64,000 nucleotides of DNA, taken from contig NZ_QPJW01000002.1 of NCBI RefSeq assembly GCF_003337355.1, forward strand, positions 1 through 64,000, written 5' to 3'. Of this stretch, positions 1-9,216 are shown in pieces (within the stretch, counting starts at the first letter, position 1; each line of letters begins with the position of its first letter). The notes beneath the pieces were generated by a model. The model was not told the DNA's origin and did no database searches. It saw only the letters and a program-made list of their open reading frames with translations. The DNA is from Fontibacillus phaseoli. GTDB taxonomy: Bacteria; Bacillota; Bacilli; Paenibacillales; Paenibacillaceae. The position numbers and the translations under genes were made by a program.

Positions 1-30
1 ATGGTCTTGTTGGTCAAACCCTAGATCCCT

Positions 31-59
31 CCACCCGCATAGCGGGTGGTTTTTTGTTT
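31..59 (+). terminator. Rho-independent terminator, plus strand
   Basis: Perfect 8-bp stem CCACCCGC / GCGGGTGG with a 3-base loop, followed by TTTTTTGTTT on the plus strand. The minus strand has no T tract, so it should end a transcript coming from the left. One plus frame stops at TAG 22-24, just before the hairpin, and could be the end of a gene lying mostly outside the window. That gene cannot be identified. Confidence 0.75.
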
Positions 60-96
60 CGCACGCTTCGCGAGCTCAACTGGCTAAAGCCGTAAC

Positions 97-133
97 AAAA
101 AAGGCAACGGAGACTCATGTTCCGTTGCCTTTT
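97..133 (-). terminator. Terminator after dut, probably bidirectional
   Basis: Perfect 9-bp arms GGCAACGGA (103-111) and TCCGTTGCC (121-129). On the minus strand the stem is followed by six T, and on the plus strand by TTTTATTATT. It lies just downstream of dut and would end the pnp-distal mlpA-dut transcript. Confidence 0.8.
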
Positions 134-168
134 ATTATTATCATAAAATAATGACAATGCATTCCGTG

Positions 169-618
169 TTACTTCGTACCTGTATGACCAAACCCGCCGG
201 CCCCGCGGAGCGTCTCCGAGAGCTCGTCAACCTGAAGCAGATTCACTTCTGGAACAATCTGGAACACCATCTGGGCAATCCGTTCATTGCGCTTGATCGC
301 GAACGGCTCCTGGCCCAGGTTGATCAGCAGCACCTTGATTTCACCCCGGTAATCGGCATCGATCGTCCCCGGCGTGTTCAAGCAAGTGATGCCATGTTTG
401 AATGCAAGGCCACTGCGAGGGCGAATCTGCGCTTCCAGCCCGCCCGGCATAGCGATGGCGATGCCGGTAGGCACCAAATTGCGCTGTCCGGGCTCCAGCA
501 CCAGATCCTCGGTTACAGCAGCATACAAATCGAACCCGGAGGCCAGCTCCGACATTTTGCGGGGAAGCTCGATATCTTCATTTCCCGCCATTCTTTTGAT
601 CTGTACATCAAATGACAA
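169..618 (-). CDS. dut: dUTP diphosphatase (dUTPase)
   Basis: Hydrolyses dUTP to dUMP and pyrophosphate, keeping uracil out of DNA and supplying dUMP for thymidylate synthesis. The motifs of trimeric dUTPases are visible in order: [30 protein letters not shown] and the C-terminal glycine-rich [10 protein letters not shown] arm that closes over the active site. Length (149-151 residues) is normal. I prefer the TTG at 618 because AGGAG lies 8 bases upstream; the ATG at 624 is only 2 bases from it. The start overlaps the end of mlpA, implying translational coupling. Confidence 0.93.
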   Translation of the reverse strand: MSFDVQIKRMAGNEDIELPRKMSELASGFDLYAAVTEDLVLEPGQRNLVPTGIAIAMPGGLEAQIRPRSGLAFKHGITCLNTPGTIDADYRGEIKVLLINLGQEPFAIKRNERIAQMVFQIVPEVNLLQVDELSETLRGAGGFGHTGTK

Positions 619-1861
619 GTTCATCTCTCCTTATTCCCGACAGCACACGATCCGAAGCACCGACCATGGCGAGTGCATACGGCTCGCTGAACATTTTTTT
701 CAGCACATCGTTCACATCGTTCATCGTAACGGCTTCAATGCGTTCTATCATTTCATCGAGCGTATAATGCCGTCCGATCATCAGCTCATTTTTGCCTAGA
801 CGGTTCATCCGGCTGCCCGTGCTTTCCAAGCTCAGGATCAAGCTGCCTTTTAGTTGCTCCTTGCCTTTGCGCAATTCGCTATCCGTAATGCCCTTTTCGG
901 ACACCTCATGCAGTAAATCCTTCGTCAAGTCGAGCACGTCTTTGGTCTGTTTAGGTGCCGTACCGGCGTAGACGGTGAACAGACCGCTATCCGCATGAGA
1001 GCTGTGGTAGGAATATACGGAATACGCCAGCCCCCTCTTTTCGCGGATCTCCTGAAACAGCCTTGAACTCATTCCGCCGCCTAGAGCATTGTTCAGCAGC
1101 ACCATTGCATACTGTTTCGGATCCCCTGCCGGTAATCCCGGAAAAGAGATACAAATATGGTTTTGCTCCGTTTTCTTACGGTAAAACTTAAGGTCGCCGA
1201 GAAAATCCGGAGCAGACAAGGTATCCGCCGTCCCATGGTTTCCAAAGTCCCCAAAGTATTTTTCAAGCAGTTCGATAATAGAATCATCGATATTCCCCGC
1301 AACGGCAATGACTGTATTTTCGATCGTATATTTCTCTTTCATATATGATCGAAGATCCGCCGGCCCCATTGCCCGAAGCTTTTCTTCCGTCCCGAGAATA
1401 GGCAGCGCAAGCGCGTGGGTCCCATAGGCGGCTTCCGCCAGCAGGTCGTGGACCATATCATCGGGCGTATCCTCGTACATCGAAATTTCTTCCACGATCA
1501 CGTTCTTCTCTTTACGCAACTCTTCCTCGTCAAATAAGGAACGGAAAAACATATCGGACAACACATCTACCGCAATCGGCAAATGCTCGTCTAATACTTT
1601 CGCGTAATAACACGTATATTCCTTGGAAGTGAATGCATTCACGTTACCGCCGATAGCATCGAATTGCTCTGCAATATCTTTGGCGCTGAAGCGTTCCGTG
1701 CCCTTGAACAGCATATGTTCAATAAAATGCGAAATCCCGCCCATTTCAGGCGTTTCGTTACGGGAACCCGTCTTCACCCATATGCCGAACGACACCGAGC
1801 GGCAGGTCGGTATTTTCTCCATAACCACCCGAAGGCCGTTCTTTAACTGCGTTTTGTTCAC
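608..1861 (-). CDS. mlpA: M16 family zinc metallopeptidase
   Basis: Processing-peptidase-like (pitrilysin family) zinc protease, 417 residues, matching the B. subtilis MlpA/YmxG position downstream of pnp and ylxY. The inverted zinc motif HFIEH is at residues 45-49, inside a typical [15 protein letters not shown] block; a downstream glutamate-rich stretch ([12 protein letters not shown]) supplies the further metal ligand region. The C-terminal half holds the second M16 domain with the [10 protein letters not shown] signature. The start is GTG with AGGAGG 8 bases upstream. The substrate is unknown; in B. subtilis the gene has been linked to regulation of extracellular protease expression. Confidence 0.9.
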   Translation of the reverse strand: MNKTQLKNGLRVVMEKIPTCRSVSFGIWVKTGSRNETPEMGGISHFIEHMLFKGTERFSAKDIAEQFDAIGGNVNAFTSKEYTCYYAKVLDEHLPIAVDVLSDMFFRSLFDEEELRKEKNVIVEEISMYEDTPDDMVHDLLAEAAYGTHALALPILGTEEKLRAMGPADLRSYMKEKYTIENTVIAVAGNIDDSIIELLEKYFGDFGNHGTADTLSAPDFLGDLKFYRKKTEQNHICISFPGLPAGDPKQYAMVLLNNALGGGMSSRLFQEIREKRGLAYSVYSYHSSHADSGLFTVYAGTAPKQTKDVLDLTKDLLHEVSEKGITDSELRKGKEQLKGSLILSLESTGSRMNRLGKNELMIGRHYTLDEMIERIEAVTMNDVNDVLKKMFSEPYALAMVGASDRVLSGIRRDELVI

Positions 1862-1878
1862 GACTGGCCCTCCTAAAA

Positions 1879-1951
1879 GTTTTACGAAGCATTACCAGCA
1901 AAGGAATACTTCGCAGTAAAACTTGCTTCGAAAGCATACGCTATGTTTTAC
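1879..1951. repeat. Three alternating GTTTTAC / GTAAAAC arms between ylxY and mlpA
   Basis: GTTTTAC at 1879-1885, its complement GTAAAAC at 1916-1922, and GTTTTAC again at 1945-1951. The middle arm can pair with either flanking arm, giving two mutually exclusive hairpins. GAAG and CTTC blocks extend the first pairing. The 136-base gap otherwise shows no clear promoter. It may be a dispersed intergenic repeat or an RNA switch; neither is proven. Confidence 0.4.
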
Positions 1952-1997
1952 GAACTAAACAAATGCATCATTATCCTACCAAAAAAACACCAATTCC

Positions 1998-2984
1998 TCA
2001 ACTCCCCGGCACGGATACCCGATTTGGCGACAGCGTCTCTTCCACCGTGCCGAGATTCAGGCCCTTTTTACGGATGACCTGAATCATCCCCTTGAGCGCA
2101 TCTCGCGACGAAGCGGTGGGATGCATCAGGATCAGCGATCCCGGTTCCACCTTGCTCGCGATCCTATTAACAATGGTATCGGCGGGCGGTTTTCTCCAAT
2201 CGATCGTATCTAGCGTCCAAAGCACCGTCTTCAATCCTTGCTCAGCGGCGAGGCGCACCGTTCTGTCATCAAAATCTCCCGATGGCGGAGCAAACCAGCG
2301 ATTGTCTGCGCCCAGTTTTTCCTTAAGCACATCCTTTGTTTTGGAAATCTCAAGTCTGGCCCGACTATCGTCCAGCTCGCTCATATTAGGGTGGGAGTAA
2401 GCATGGTTTTCCAACTGATGTCCCCGTTTCTGTATTTCCAACCCGAGATCGACGTTCTTTTTTAACCAGCTTCCATCAAAAAAGAACGTTGCCTTCACTT
2501 TTGACTCGTCCAGCGTATCCAGCATCGGCATGATATATTCGTTGCCCCAGGCGACATTGATCATCAAAGCAACCATCGGCTTGTTTGGGTTTCCGCGGTA
2601 AATGGGGTGCGCCCCGAGGTCGTCGAGATGCACCTTGGGTTTGATTTCTTTATACATATATTCAATTTCCAAACCTTCGGGCTGCAATCTCGCTTTTTGA
2701 TACGTACTTTCGACGTCTACCTCCAGACCGTTATACCCTGGTATTGCTTGCCAGACCCGGTCCACAACGGCGTCAACAGGCTCAACCCTTCGCTTGGTTG
2801 CCTCTTCCTTAATCTTCACCAGCAATTTTGCCTCTCCGCGGCTGTCCGCAAAACGCCCGAAGGCATCCTGCCCGCGCTCGCGATTGTCTCGTCCTTCCAC
2901 AAAGACACGGATTCCGGCAAACTGTCCAAGCACGAAGACCAAGAGCATGCAAAGAAACACAAGCGCGAACTTTTTCCGATTCAT
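1998..2984 (-). CDS. ylxY: YlxY-like polysaccharide deacetylase-fold protein
   Basis: A 328-residue protein with an N-terminal membrane anchor or signal (residues 6-26), then a linker domain and a CE4 NodB-fold domain (about 136-320). The usual metal-binding and catalytic TFDDG is replaced by INVAWG near residues 142-147, so both aspartates are missing. The histidine motif HAYSHP (194-199) is kept, and a PPSGDFDD segment stands where motif 3 is expected. B. subtilis YlxY sits at the same place between pnp and mlpA. Probably extracytoplasmic; deacetylase activity is doubtful. The ATG has AAGGGATGAG upstream. Confidence 0.88.
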   Translation of the reverse strand: MNRKKFALVFLCMLLVFVLGQFAGIRVFVEGRDNRERGQDAFGRFADSRGEAKLLVKIKEEATKRRVEPVDAVVDRVWQAIPGYNGLEVDVESTYQKARLQPEGLEIEYMYKEIKPKVHLDDLGAHPIYRGNPNKPMVALMINVAWGNEYIMPMLDTLDESKVKATFFFDGSWLKKNVDLGLEIQKRGHQLENHAYSHPNMSELDDSRARLEISKTKDVLKEKLGADNRWFAPPSGDFDDRTVRLAAEQGLKTVLWTLDTIDWRKPPADTIVNRIASKVEPGSLILMHPTASSRDALKGMIQVIRKKGLNLGTVEETLSPNRVSVPGS

Positions 2985-3069
2985 GACAGACTCATCCCTT
3001 CAGCGGGTTTTGTCCTCATCTTATGAATACCGGGTAGGAATTATGCGGACAGGCGAAATAAGGCTTTCC

Positions 3070-3113
3070 AAAAAAATAAAAAAGAGCCAGAATTAATTCA
3101 TTCTGTCTCTTTT
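3070..3113 (-). terminator. Terminator after pnp
   Basis: Reading the minus strand, AAAAGAG-a-CAGAAT pairs with ATTCTG-g-CTCTTTT (one internal mismatch), followed by TTTTATTTTTTT. It lies just after the pnp stop and before ylxY. Confidence 0.88.
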
Positions 3114-3135
3114 CCGCGCTAGAAGAGCAGCATAC

Positions 3136-5241
3136 TCAGGATGGCGATTTTTCCGTTTCAGCGGTCAATACCGCTTTGCGGGAAAGATTAACCCGACCCT
3201 GCTGATCGATTTCCGTTACTTTTACAGTGACGGTATCACCGATGGCTAACACATCTTCCACTTTAGCCACGCGTTCCGTTGATATCTGGGAAATGTGTAC
3301 GAGACCGTCTTTACCCGGCAAAATCTCCACGAAAGCGCCGAATTTCTCGATTCGTTTTACCGTACCCACATAGATTTCTCCAATAACAACTTCCTTCACG
3401 ATGCCTTCGATAATCGTACGGGCTTTGTTGTTCATTTCTTCATTAGTAGAAGCGATGAATACGCGGCCGTCTTGCTCGATATCGATCTTCACGCCGGTTT
3501 CTTCAATAATTTTATTGATGATTTTACCGCCGGCACCGATAACGTCGCGGATTTTGTCCGGGTTGATGTTCATGATCATGATCTTAGGCGCATAAGGAGA
3601 CAAATGTTCCTTCGGCTTTTGGATGCGATCGACCATCTTCGAGAGAATAAACATACGACCTTCCCGTGCCTGTGACAGCGCATCATTCAAAATCTGGCGG
3701 TCGATGCCATCGATTTTGATATCCATTTGAATCGCGGTAACGCCTTCCGACGTACCGGCCACTTTAAAGTCCATGTCTCCAAGGTGGTCTTCCATCCCTT
3801 GAATGTCCGTAAGGATCGACACATGCTCGCCGTCCTTGATCAAGCCCATCGCCACACCGGCTACCGGCGCTTTGATCGGAACACCCGCGTCCATCATTGC
3901 CAGCGTACTGGCGCAGATGCTCGCTTGCGAAGTCGAGCCGTTAGATTCCAACACTTCGGATACGAGGCGAATCGTATACGGGAACTCGGATTCAGGAGGG
4001 ATGACCTTGGACAGCGCTCTTTCGCCGAGTGCTCCATGTCCGATTTCACGACGTCCCGGTGCACGCAGCGGACGAGCTTCGCCTACGCTGAACGGCGGGA
4101 AATTATAATGATGCATGAACCGTTTCGATTCTTCCGGATCGATGCCGTCCAAAATTTGCACATCGCCCAAAGCCCCTAACGTACATACGCTGAGCGCTTG
4201 GGTTTGACCGCGGGTAAACAGGCCGGAACCATGCGTACGCGGCAGCAGATTAATGTCGCATTCGATCGGGCGGATTTCATCCAGCTTCCGTCCGTCTGGA
4301 CGAACCTTGTCATGCGTAATCAGGCGGCGCACTTCTTCTTTAACGATATCGTGCAGTACTTCCTTCACATCGCCGAGAAGCTCAGGAGACTCTATGTACT
4401 TCTCCACGAAATGGGCTACCGTTTCATCATTAATGTTGTCGATGGCATCCTGACGTGCATGCTTTTCGACGATTTTAACGGCTTCCACAAGACGCGCCTC
4501 GGCAAAATCACGAACCTCGCGATTGACGTCTGCGTTGACCGCATGCAGTTTCACTTCCATCTTTTCTTTACCTGCCACAGCAACCAGCTCTTCGATAGCA
4601 GCAACGATATTCTTGATTTCGTCATGGCCGAACATGATCGCTTCCAGCATGACTTCCTCAGGAACTTCGTTTGCTTCCGCTTCCACCATCATGATGGCGT
4701 CTTTGGTACCTGCCACGACGACATAGATGTCACTGGCTTCCTGCTGGGCAATATCCGGGTTAATGACGAATTTACCGTCCACGCGGCCAACAGCCACCCC
4801 ACCGATCGGACCGTTAAACGGCACATCGGAAATACTCAGCGCGGCAGAAGTACCGATCATTGCAGCGATTTCAGGCTCGCAATCTTGATCCACACTCATC
4901 ACGAGATTGACGATTTGCACGTCATTACGGAATCCTTCCGGAAACAAAGGACGGATCGGACGGTCGGTAAGACGGCTGGCGAGAATCGCCTTTTCGCTGG
5001 GACGTCCTTCCCGTTTAATGAACCCGCCGGGAATTTTCCCTACAGCATACAGCTTTTCTTCATAGTTGACCGTAAGCGGGAAAAAATCAAGATCCTTCGG
5101 TTCGGAAGATGCCGTAACCGTACACAAAACAGCCGTTTCTCCGTACCGTACCATGACAGCAGCATTCGCCTGCTTGGCCAAACGTCCGGTTTCCAGTATA
5201 AGAGGTCTTCCCCCCAACTGCATTTTTACATGTTTTTCCAT
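3136..5241 (-). CDS. pnp: Polyribonucleotide nucleotidyltransferase (PNPase)
   Basis: Phosphorolytic 3'-5' exoribonuclease of mRNA decay, acting as a trimer. At 701 residues it has the full layout: two RNase PH domains with the all-alpha linker, then a KH domain ([18 protein letters not shown]) and a C-terminal S1 domain ([21 protein letters not shown]). FTRGQTQAL and the [14 protein letters not shown] block are seen in the second PH domain. The start is the ATG preceded by AAGGAGGGATTTC; the frame stays open 29 codons upstream, but that segment lacks an RBS. It is placed after rpsO as in B. subtilis but has its own promoter. Confidence 0.97.
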   Translation of the reverse strand: MEKHVKMQLGGRPLILETGRLAKQANAAVMVRYGETAVLCTVTASSEPKDLDFFPLTVNYEEKLYAVGKIPGGFIKREGRPSEKAILASRLTDRPIRPLFPEGFRNDVQIVNLVMSVDQDCEPEIAAMIGTSAALSISDVPFNGPIGGVAVGRVDGKFVINPDIAQQEASDIYVVVAGTKDAIMMVEAEANEVPEEVMLEAIMFGHDEIKNIVAAIEELVAVAGKEKMEVKLHAVNADVNREVRDFAEARLVEAVKIVEKHARQDAIDNINDETVAHFVEKYIESPELLGDVKEVLHDIVKEEVRRLITHDKVRPDGRKLDEIRPIECDINLLPRTHGSGLFTRGQTQALSVCTLGALGDVQILDGIDPEESKRFMHHYNFPPFSVGEARPLRAPGRREIGHGALGERALSKVIPPESEFPYTIRLVSEVLESNGSTSQASICASTLAMMDAGVPIKAPVAGVAMGLIKDGEHVSILTDIQGMEDHLGDMDFKVAGTSEGVTAIQMDIKIDGIDRQILNDALSQAREGRMFILSKMVDRIQKPKEHLSPYAPKIMIMNINPDKIRDVIGAGGKIINKIIEETGVKIDIEQDGRVFIASTNEEMNNKARTIIEGIVKEVVIGEIYVGTVKRIEKFGAFVEILPGKDGLVHISQISTERVAKVEDVLAIGDTVTVKVTEIDQQGRVNLSRKAVLTAETEKSPS

Positions 5242-5337
5242 GAAATCCCTCCTTGTCACAAATAACAGTTCGGTACAAGTCTCATTATTTCCTGCTTTTA
5301 TTACATTCATAAACATAGAATACAACAATCGCAGAAT

Positions 5338-5365
5338 ATTATAGCGCTTGTCCTATTCACAACAA
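5338..5365 (-). promoter_or_regulatory. Candidate sigma-A promoter for pnp
   Basis: Perfect TATAAT on the minus strand (5343-5338), with TTGTTG 16 bases upstream (5365-5360) as a weak -35. It lies about 95 bases before the pnp start codon. The -35 overlaps the T tract of the rpsO terminator, so the two genes are punctuated tightly. Confidence 0.5.
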
Positions 5366-5383
5366 AAGCTCCTGACGGAGCTT
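5361..5383 (-). terminator. Terminator after rpsO
   Basis: Perfect 7-bp stem AAGCTCC / GGAGCTT with a 4-base loop; on the minus strand TTTTGTTG follows. It separates rpsO from pnp. Confidence 0.75.
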
Positions 5384-5516
5384 GGACTAAGTGATATATA
5401 GTTTGACACAAAAACGTATACATTTCCAACTTTTTAAAAAGCAACCCGGAAGCACACCGTCCGCTTGATCAGCGAATCCGGCGGCAACCAGGCTGCTTCG
5501 GTAAAACAAAGGCAAA

Positions 5517-5786
5517 TTAACGACGCAATCCGAGCTTTTCAATCAAAGCCGAGTAACGTCTAACGTCTTTGTTCTTCAAGTAAGCCAACAGCTTGCGGCG
5601 TTGACCAACCATCTTCAGAAGACCGCGACGGGAATGATGGTCCTTCTTGTGCGTACGCAAGTGGTCCGTCAAATTCACGATGTTCTCCGTAAGGATAGCA
5701 ACTTGCACCTCTGGTGATCCTGTATCGGATTCATGAGTTTTGTGCTCTTCAATCAGTTGTTGTTTGCGTTCTTGAGTTAATGCCAT
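5517..5786 (-). CDS. rpsO: 30S ribosomal protein S15
   Basis: Primary-binding protein of the 30S platform, contacting the 16S rRNA three-way junction. The 89-residue chain has the complete S15 signature, including [37 protein letters not shown] and the C-terminal LIEKLGLRR. The start is the ATG with AAAGGAGGTGAACAGG directly upstream; a GTG three codons earlier lies inside that RBS and is rejected. A promoter and terminator flank the gene, so it can be expressed on its own. Confidence 0.98.
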   Translation of the reverse strand: MALTQERKQQLIEEHKTHESDTGSPEVQVAILTENIVNLTDHLRTHKKDHHSRRGLLKMVGQRRKLLAYLKNKDVRRYSALIEKLGLRR

Positions 5787-5896
5787 CCTGTTCACCTCCT
5801 TTTATCTAATCGCCGTTAGCCTAGTAGCCGGACGGTGAGACCGGTAACCAAGCCAAGGTTATCGTATCCATGCGAAAATAATCCGCATAAACAACG
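5787..5896 (-). promoter_or_regulatory. rpsO 5' leader, candidate S15 autoregulatory RNA
   Basis: The leader from the promoter to the rpsO RBS is about 110 bases and contains short pairing arms: ATGCG/CGCAT, AACC/GGTT and CCGG/CCGG, with CCGT able to pair with ACGG near the RBS. S15 is known to repress its own mRNA through leader structures in several bacterial groups. The fold here is not checked, so the call is tentative. Confidence 0.35.
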
Positions 5897-5902
5897 TAAG
5901 TT

Positions 5903-5932
5903 AGTATAGCATAGATGACGTATAAAAGTAAA
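5903..5932 (-). promoter_or_regulatory. Sigma-A promoter for rpsO
   Basis: TTTACT (-35) and TATACT (-10) on the minus strand with an 18-base spacer and an extended TGC just before the -10. It lies between the ribF stop and rpsO, giving a leader of about 110 bases. Confidence 0.65.
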
Positions 5933-5949
5933 TGCCGCCTACTCCCGGC

Positions 5950-6897
5950 CTAATCTTCGGAACTCAGCAATTGCTTTGCAGTCTCGGCATCCTTTGCAAT
6001 TTGCGCCACCAATTCATCAATCCCGCTGAATTTACGTTCCTCGCGGATAAAATCGACTACCTCTACCAGCAAGGACTCCCCGTAAAGCTGACCGTTAAAA
6101 TCAAATAAATGAACTTCAAATGATGGCCGTGTTTCGTTCTCATGAAAAGTTGGCTTGACACCGACGTTCATAACGCCCGAGAGCACGGTTCCCCCATAGC
6201 TAACTCGTACGGCGTAGACGCCTTTGGCTGGCAGAACGTAGGCTTCCTCCAACTGCAGGTTAGCGGTTGGAAATCCGAGCTTGCGACCACGTTTCTCCCC
6301 ATGCATAACGGTTCCTTTGATCGCGTAAGGCCGGCCGAGCCAGCGGTCCACCTGCCGGATATTGCCTTCTTGCAATGCCTTGCGGATATCAGAGCTGCTG
6401 ACCTTTTCGCCTTCGATCAGAAACGGCGGCACAATATTCACGTCCATCGAATCTTCGCTAAGTTGCCTTAGCATCCCGGCGTATCCTTCCCCGCGATATC
6501 CGAACCTGAAATCGAAACCAACCACAGCGGTATGAATTTGCAGCGGTACAAGCATGCCGCTCACGAAATTATGCGGACTGACACGTGAAAATGCGTCGTT
6601 AAACTCTACAATGTATAAGTAATCCACGCCCATGCCCCGGAGAATTCTTTCTTTCTCAGCCGGCGGAGTAAGATAGCCTTCATAGTCGCCTTTCTTCATG
6701 ACCTCTTTAGGGTGCGGATGAAAAGTCATGACCGCCGAGGGCAATCCCTCTTCGCCTGCAAGCCGGACCGCGGATTCGATGACGCTAGCGTGACCGAGAT
6801 GAAGGCCGTCAAACTGGCCGATCGCCAAAATTTGACGCTTTGCCAGAGCGGCTATGATGTCATCTGTTAATGGATAAGTTAAATGTATCGTTTCCAA
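5950..6897 (-). CDS. ribF: Bifunctional riboflavin kinase / FMN adenylyltransferase
   Basis: Makes FMN from riboflavin and then FAD from FMN. The N-terminal nucleotidyltransferase domain carries GQFDGLHLGH; the C-terminal riboflavin kinase domain carries GRKLGFPTANL. I choose the TTG start because AGGTGAG sits 6 bases upstream, the product begins LETIHLTYPL as in relatives, and 315 residues equals the usual length. An ATG at 6939, just after the truB stop, would add 14 residues with a weaker RBS. It is last in the nusA-infB operon. Confidence 0.95.
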   Translation of the reverse strand: METIHLTYPLTDDIIAALAKRQILAIGQFDGLHLGHASVIESAVRLAGEEGLPSAVMTFHPHPKEVMKKGDYEGYLTPPAEKERILRGMGVDYLYIVEFNDAFSRVSPHNFVSGMLVPLQIHTAVVGFDFRFGYRGEGYAGMLRQLSEDSMDVNIVPPFLIEGEKVSSSDIRKALQEGNIRQVDRWLGRPYAIKGTVMHGEKRGRKLGFPTANLQLEEAYVLPAKGVYAVRVSYGGTVLSGVMNVGVKPTFHENETRPSFEVHLFDFNGQLYGESLLVEVVDFIREERKFSGIDELVAQIAKDAETAKQLLSSED

Positions 6898-6940
6898 AAT
6901 CGTCTCACCTGCTATTTCACTCGGATTTGCTAGATTCATA

Positions 6941-7855
6941 TTACTCCGGAAGGAAAACCTTAACCGGTGCAACGGCACCTGATTCCTCCACAAGAAAAAT
7001 GCCTAAAAACTGTTGTTCCGGGCTATACAGCCTGATAGTCTCACCTTGAGCCGCAGGCGGCTGAACCACTGAACGCGACAATCGCTGGCCTTGCAGTGCG
7101 GGTTTGACCTTTTCCTCATTCACGATATGCGCTGGCAGGTGGCTAACGGCCTGATCGACGGGTATCAAACGTGACGGCAAGGTGCCGTTACGTACTTCCT
7201 CAGCCAACTGCTCCAAAGTCAGACATTGCTCTTCCCGGAACCCTGCAGACATCGTCCGTTTCAACCGTTCCATCACGGCCGGGACGCCAAGCGCCCGTCC
7301 AATATCGACACATAACGTTCGGATATAGGTCCCCTTGGAACACAGCGTCCGGAACGTAATTTTCGGATGGATAGGATCGGGGTTCATGGCCAGCAGTTCC
7401 AACTCGTGAATATTCACCTCACGCGGCTGACGCTCCACGACTTTCCCTTCACGCGCCAGTTCATACAGCCGTTTACCGTTCTGTTTCAACGCGGAATACA
7501 TCGGAGGTACCTGAGAGATGGTTCCTATGAACCGTTCCAGCACTTCCTGAACCTCGGCTTCGGTCACAGAGACTCGCTCCAATCGTTCCAAGACGTTCCC
7601 TGTCATGTCTTCCGTATCCGTAGCGAGGCCCAGAACCAATGTAGCTTCATATTCTTTCGGGAGCTCCTGTAAATACTCGACCATACGGGTCGCTCGCCCC
7701 AAACACAAAGGAAGAACGCCCGTTACCGCAGGGTCCAGCGTCCCGGTATGTCCGATCCGCTTCATCTTCAGAATGCCTCGACTTTTCGCCACGACATCAT
7801 GCGAGGTGAATCCGACAGGTTTCAAAATCGGCAGGATGCCTTCATAGGAATTCAT
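6941..7855 (-). CDS. truB: tRNA pseudouridine(55) synthase
   Basis: Converts U55 of the tRNA T-loop to pseudouridine. The catalytic aspartate is D41 in HTGTLDPAVTGVLPLCLG, and the KxxGxTS motif near the N terminus (KPVGFTSHD) is intact. The C-terminal part (about 240-304) fits the PUA-like domain of TruB. Its ATG overlaps the nrnA stop by four bases (ATGA), which suggests coupled translation. Confidence 0.96.
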   Translation of the reverse strand: MNSYEGILPILKPVGFTSHDVVAKSRGILKMKRIGHTGTLDPAVTGVLPLCLGRATRMVEYLQELPKEYEATLVLGLATDTEDMTGNVLERLERVSVTEAEVQEVLERFIGTISQVPPMYSALKQNGKRLYELAREGKVVERQPREVNIHELELLAMNPDPIHPKITFRTLCSKGTYIRTLCVDIGRALGVPAVMERLKRTMSAGFREEQCLTLEQLAEEVRNGTLPSRLIPVDQAVSHLPAHIVNEEKVKPALQGQRLSRSVVQPPAAQGETIRLYSPEQQFLGIFLVEESGAVAPVKVFLPE

Positions 7856-8829
7856 AACCGCTGCTTCACCTGCTCGATCACGCTAGAAACGATCGTTTCC
7901 AAGCTTCCTTCGATCCGTGCTCCGGCAGCCCGGACATGCCCACCGCCGCCAAAGGTTTGTGCTACGCTCGCCACGTCGACTTTTCCGGCAGAACGCATAC
8001 TGACCTTCACCGCATTTTCATTAATTACTTTAAACAACAGACCGACTTCGACCCCTTGAATATTACGGGGATAATTCACGATCCCCTCGAGATCCTCATG
8101 AATCGCTCCGGTGATCTTCATATCATCATCATTCACGGACACCCAGCTAATTTTGCCGTCCTCACTGATCTGAAGCCCGTTAAGGGCTCGGGTCAACAGC
8201 TTCAACTGCGGCAGTGTCACCTGCTCCAGTAGCAGCTCCGACAAGCCTGGACCATCAACGCCGTATTCGAGCAATTTTGATGCGATAGCCATCACTTTGG
8301 GTGAAGTGCTGGAATAGCGGAATCCGCCGGTATCCGTCAGAAGGCCCGTATAAATCGCGGTCGCCACATTTTGATTCATTTCCAGATTCATGAACCGGAT
8401 CAAATCAAATAATATTTCTACCGTAGCCGCCGCATCGGGGACGATGAGATTATATGAACCATATCCGTCATTCGTCGGGTGGTGATCAATATTCAAAATT
8501 TCCGCATCCTCCGAAAAAAGAAGGCTGCTCTTGCCCGTCCGCTTGAAATCGGCGCAATCCACACAAATCACATGTTTATAGGACTCCGCATGCAGCGTTT
8601 TCGAAAGGTCGACGATCTTGTCAGATTTCCATAAATACTCCATCCGTTTCGGAATTGGCCCTTCGTTGACCATAACGTAATTTTTACCCAGACATGAGAG
8701 AAGCCAGCCCACCGCAAGGGTGGAACTGACTGCATCTCCGTCCGGCTGTACATGCGACACGACTAGGAAATGATCACGCTCCGTCAAAAACTGCTGCGCT
8801 TGCCGGAACTCCCGTTCATTGGTCTGCAT
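7852..8829 (-). CDS. nrnA: DHH/DHHA1 phosphoesterase, NrnA-like nanoRNase
   Basis: Likely degrades 2-5-nt RNA or dephosphorylates pAp, as NrnA does. The DHH domain shows QPDGDAVSS, CVDCAD and the DHHPTND motif; the C-terminal DHHA1 domain shows TFGGGGHVRAAGAR. The 325-residue length is normal. It lies between rbfA and truB, a position where B. subtilis has no such gene; this placement is common elsewhere and fits a role in RNA turnover. The ATG has AAAGGAGACGGCA upstream. Confidence 0.93.
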   Translation of the reverse strand: MQTNEREFRQAQQFLTERDHFLVVSHVQPDGDAVSSTLAVGWLLSCLGKNYVMVNEGPIPKRMEYLWKSDKIVDLSKTLHAESYKHVICVDCADFKRTGKSSLLFSEDAEILNIDHHPTNDGYGSYNLIVPDAAATVEILFDLIRFMNLEMNQNVATAIYTGLLTDTGGFRYSSTSPKVMAIASKLLEYGVDGPGLSELLLEQVTLPQLKLLTRALNGLQISEDGKISWVSVNDDDMKITGAIHEDLEGIVNYPRNIQGVEVGLLFKVINENAVKVSMRSAGKVDVASVAQTFGGGGHVRAAGARIEGSLETIVSSVIEQVKQRL

Positions 8830-8847
8830 TGCCGTCTCCTTTAAATT

Positions 8848-9201
8848 CTAATTTTCATCTTCGTGCGAAATATCTCCAAGCAGCTTCTCGATCCGGCTGC
8901 CATAAGCGATCGATTCGTCGATCTTGAAAATTAATTCCGGGGTGTGTCTGAGGCGTATCCGCTTGCCGAGCTCGGTACGCAAGAAGCCGCCGGCCTTTTC
9001 CAGGCCTTTCAACGAAGCTTGCTTGCTCTCCTCATCTCCAAACACGCTCAGATACACTTTTGCTTGCGATAAATCGCTTGTCACATCAACGCCGGTCACG
9101 GTGACAAATCCGATGCGGGGATCCTTAAGCCCGCTCTGGATTATCACACTAAGTTCTTTTTTGATCTGTTCGCCTACGCGGCCGGTACGATTTTTGGCCA
9201 T
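8848..9201 (-). CDS. rbfA: 30S ribosome-binding factor A
   Basis: Binds immature 30S subunits and helps maturation of 16S rRNA and cold adaptation. The 117-residue protein has the KH-like fold features, with the family segments [25 protein letters not shown] and [16 protein letters not shown] choose the ATG that starts MAKNRTG, 9 bases after GGTGAG; an upstream GTG touches the RBS. It follows infB directly, without the ylxP gene found between them in B. subtilis. Confidence 0.95.
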   Translation of the reverse strand: MAKNRTGRVGEQIKKELSVIIQSGLKDPRIGFVTVTGVDVTSDLSQAKVYLSVFGDEESKQASLKGLEKAGGFLRTELGKRIRLRHTPELIFKIDESIAYGSRIEKLLGDISHEDEN

Positions 9202-9216
9202 GTGTGACACCTCACC

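Noticed and set aside
4198-5265. A long plus-strand open frame of 355 residues opposite pnp
   Set aside because: It is the mirror of the conserved pnp frame; the translation looks random (His/Arg/Phe-rich, no motif). The same applies to frames opposite polC (15362-16417), infB (9313-10344) and nusA (12589-13719).
5242-5328. A 29-codon upstream extension of pnp
   Set aside because: No RBS for its start, and the internal ATG has an excellent AAGGAGGG and matches the family start.
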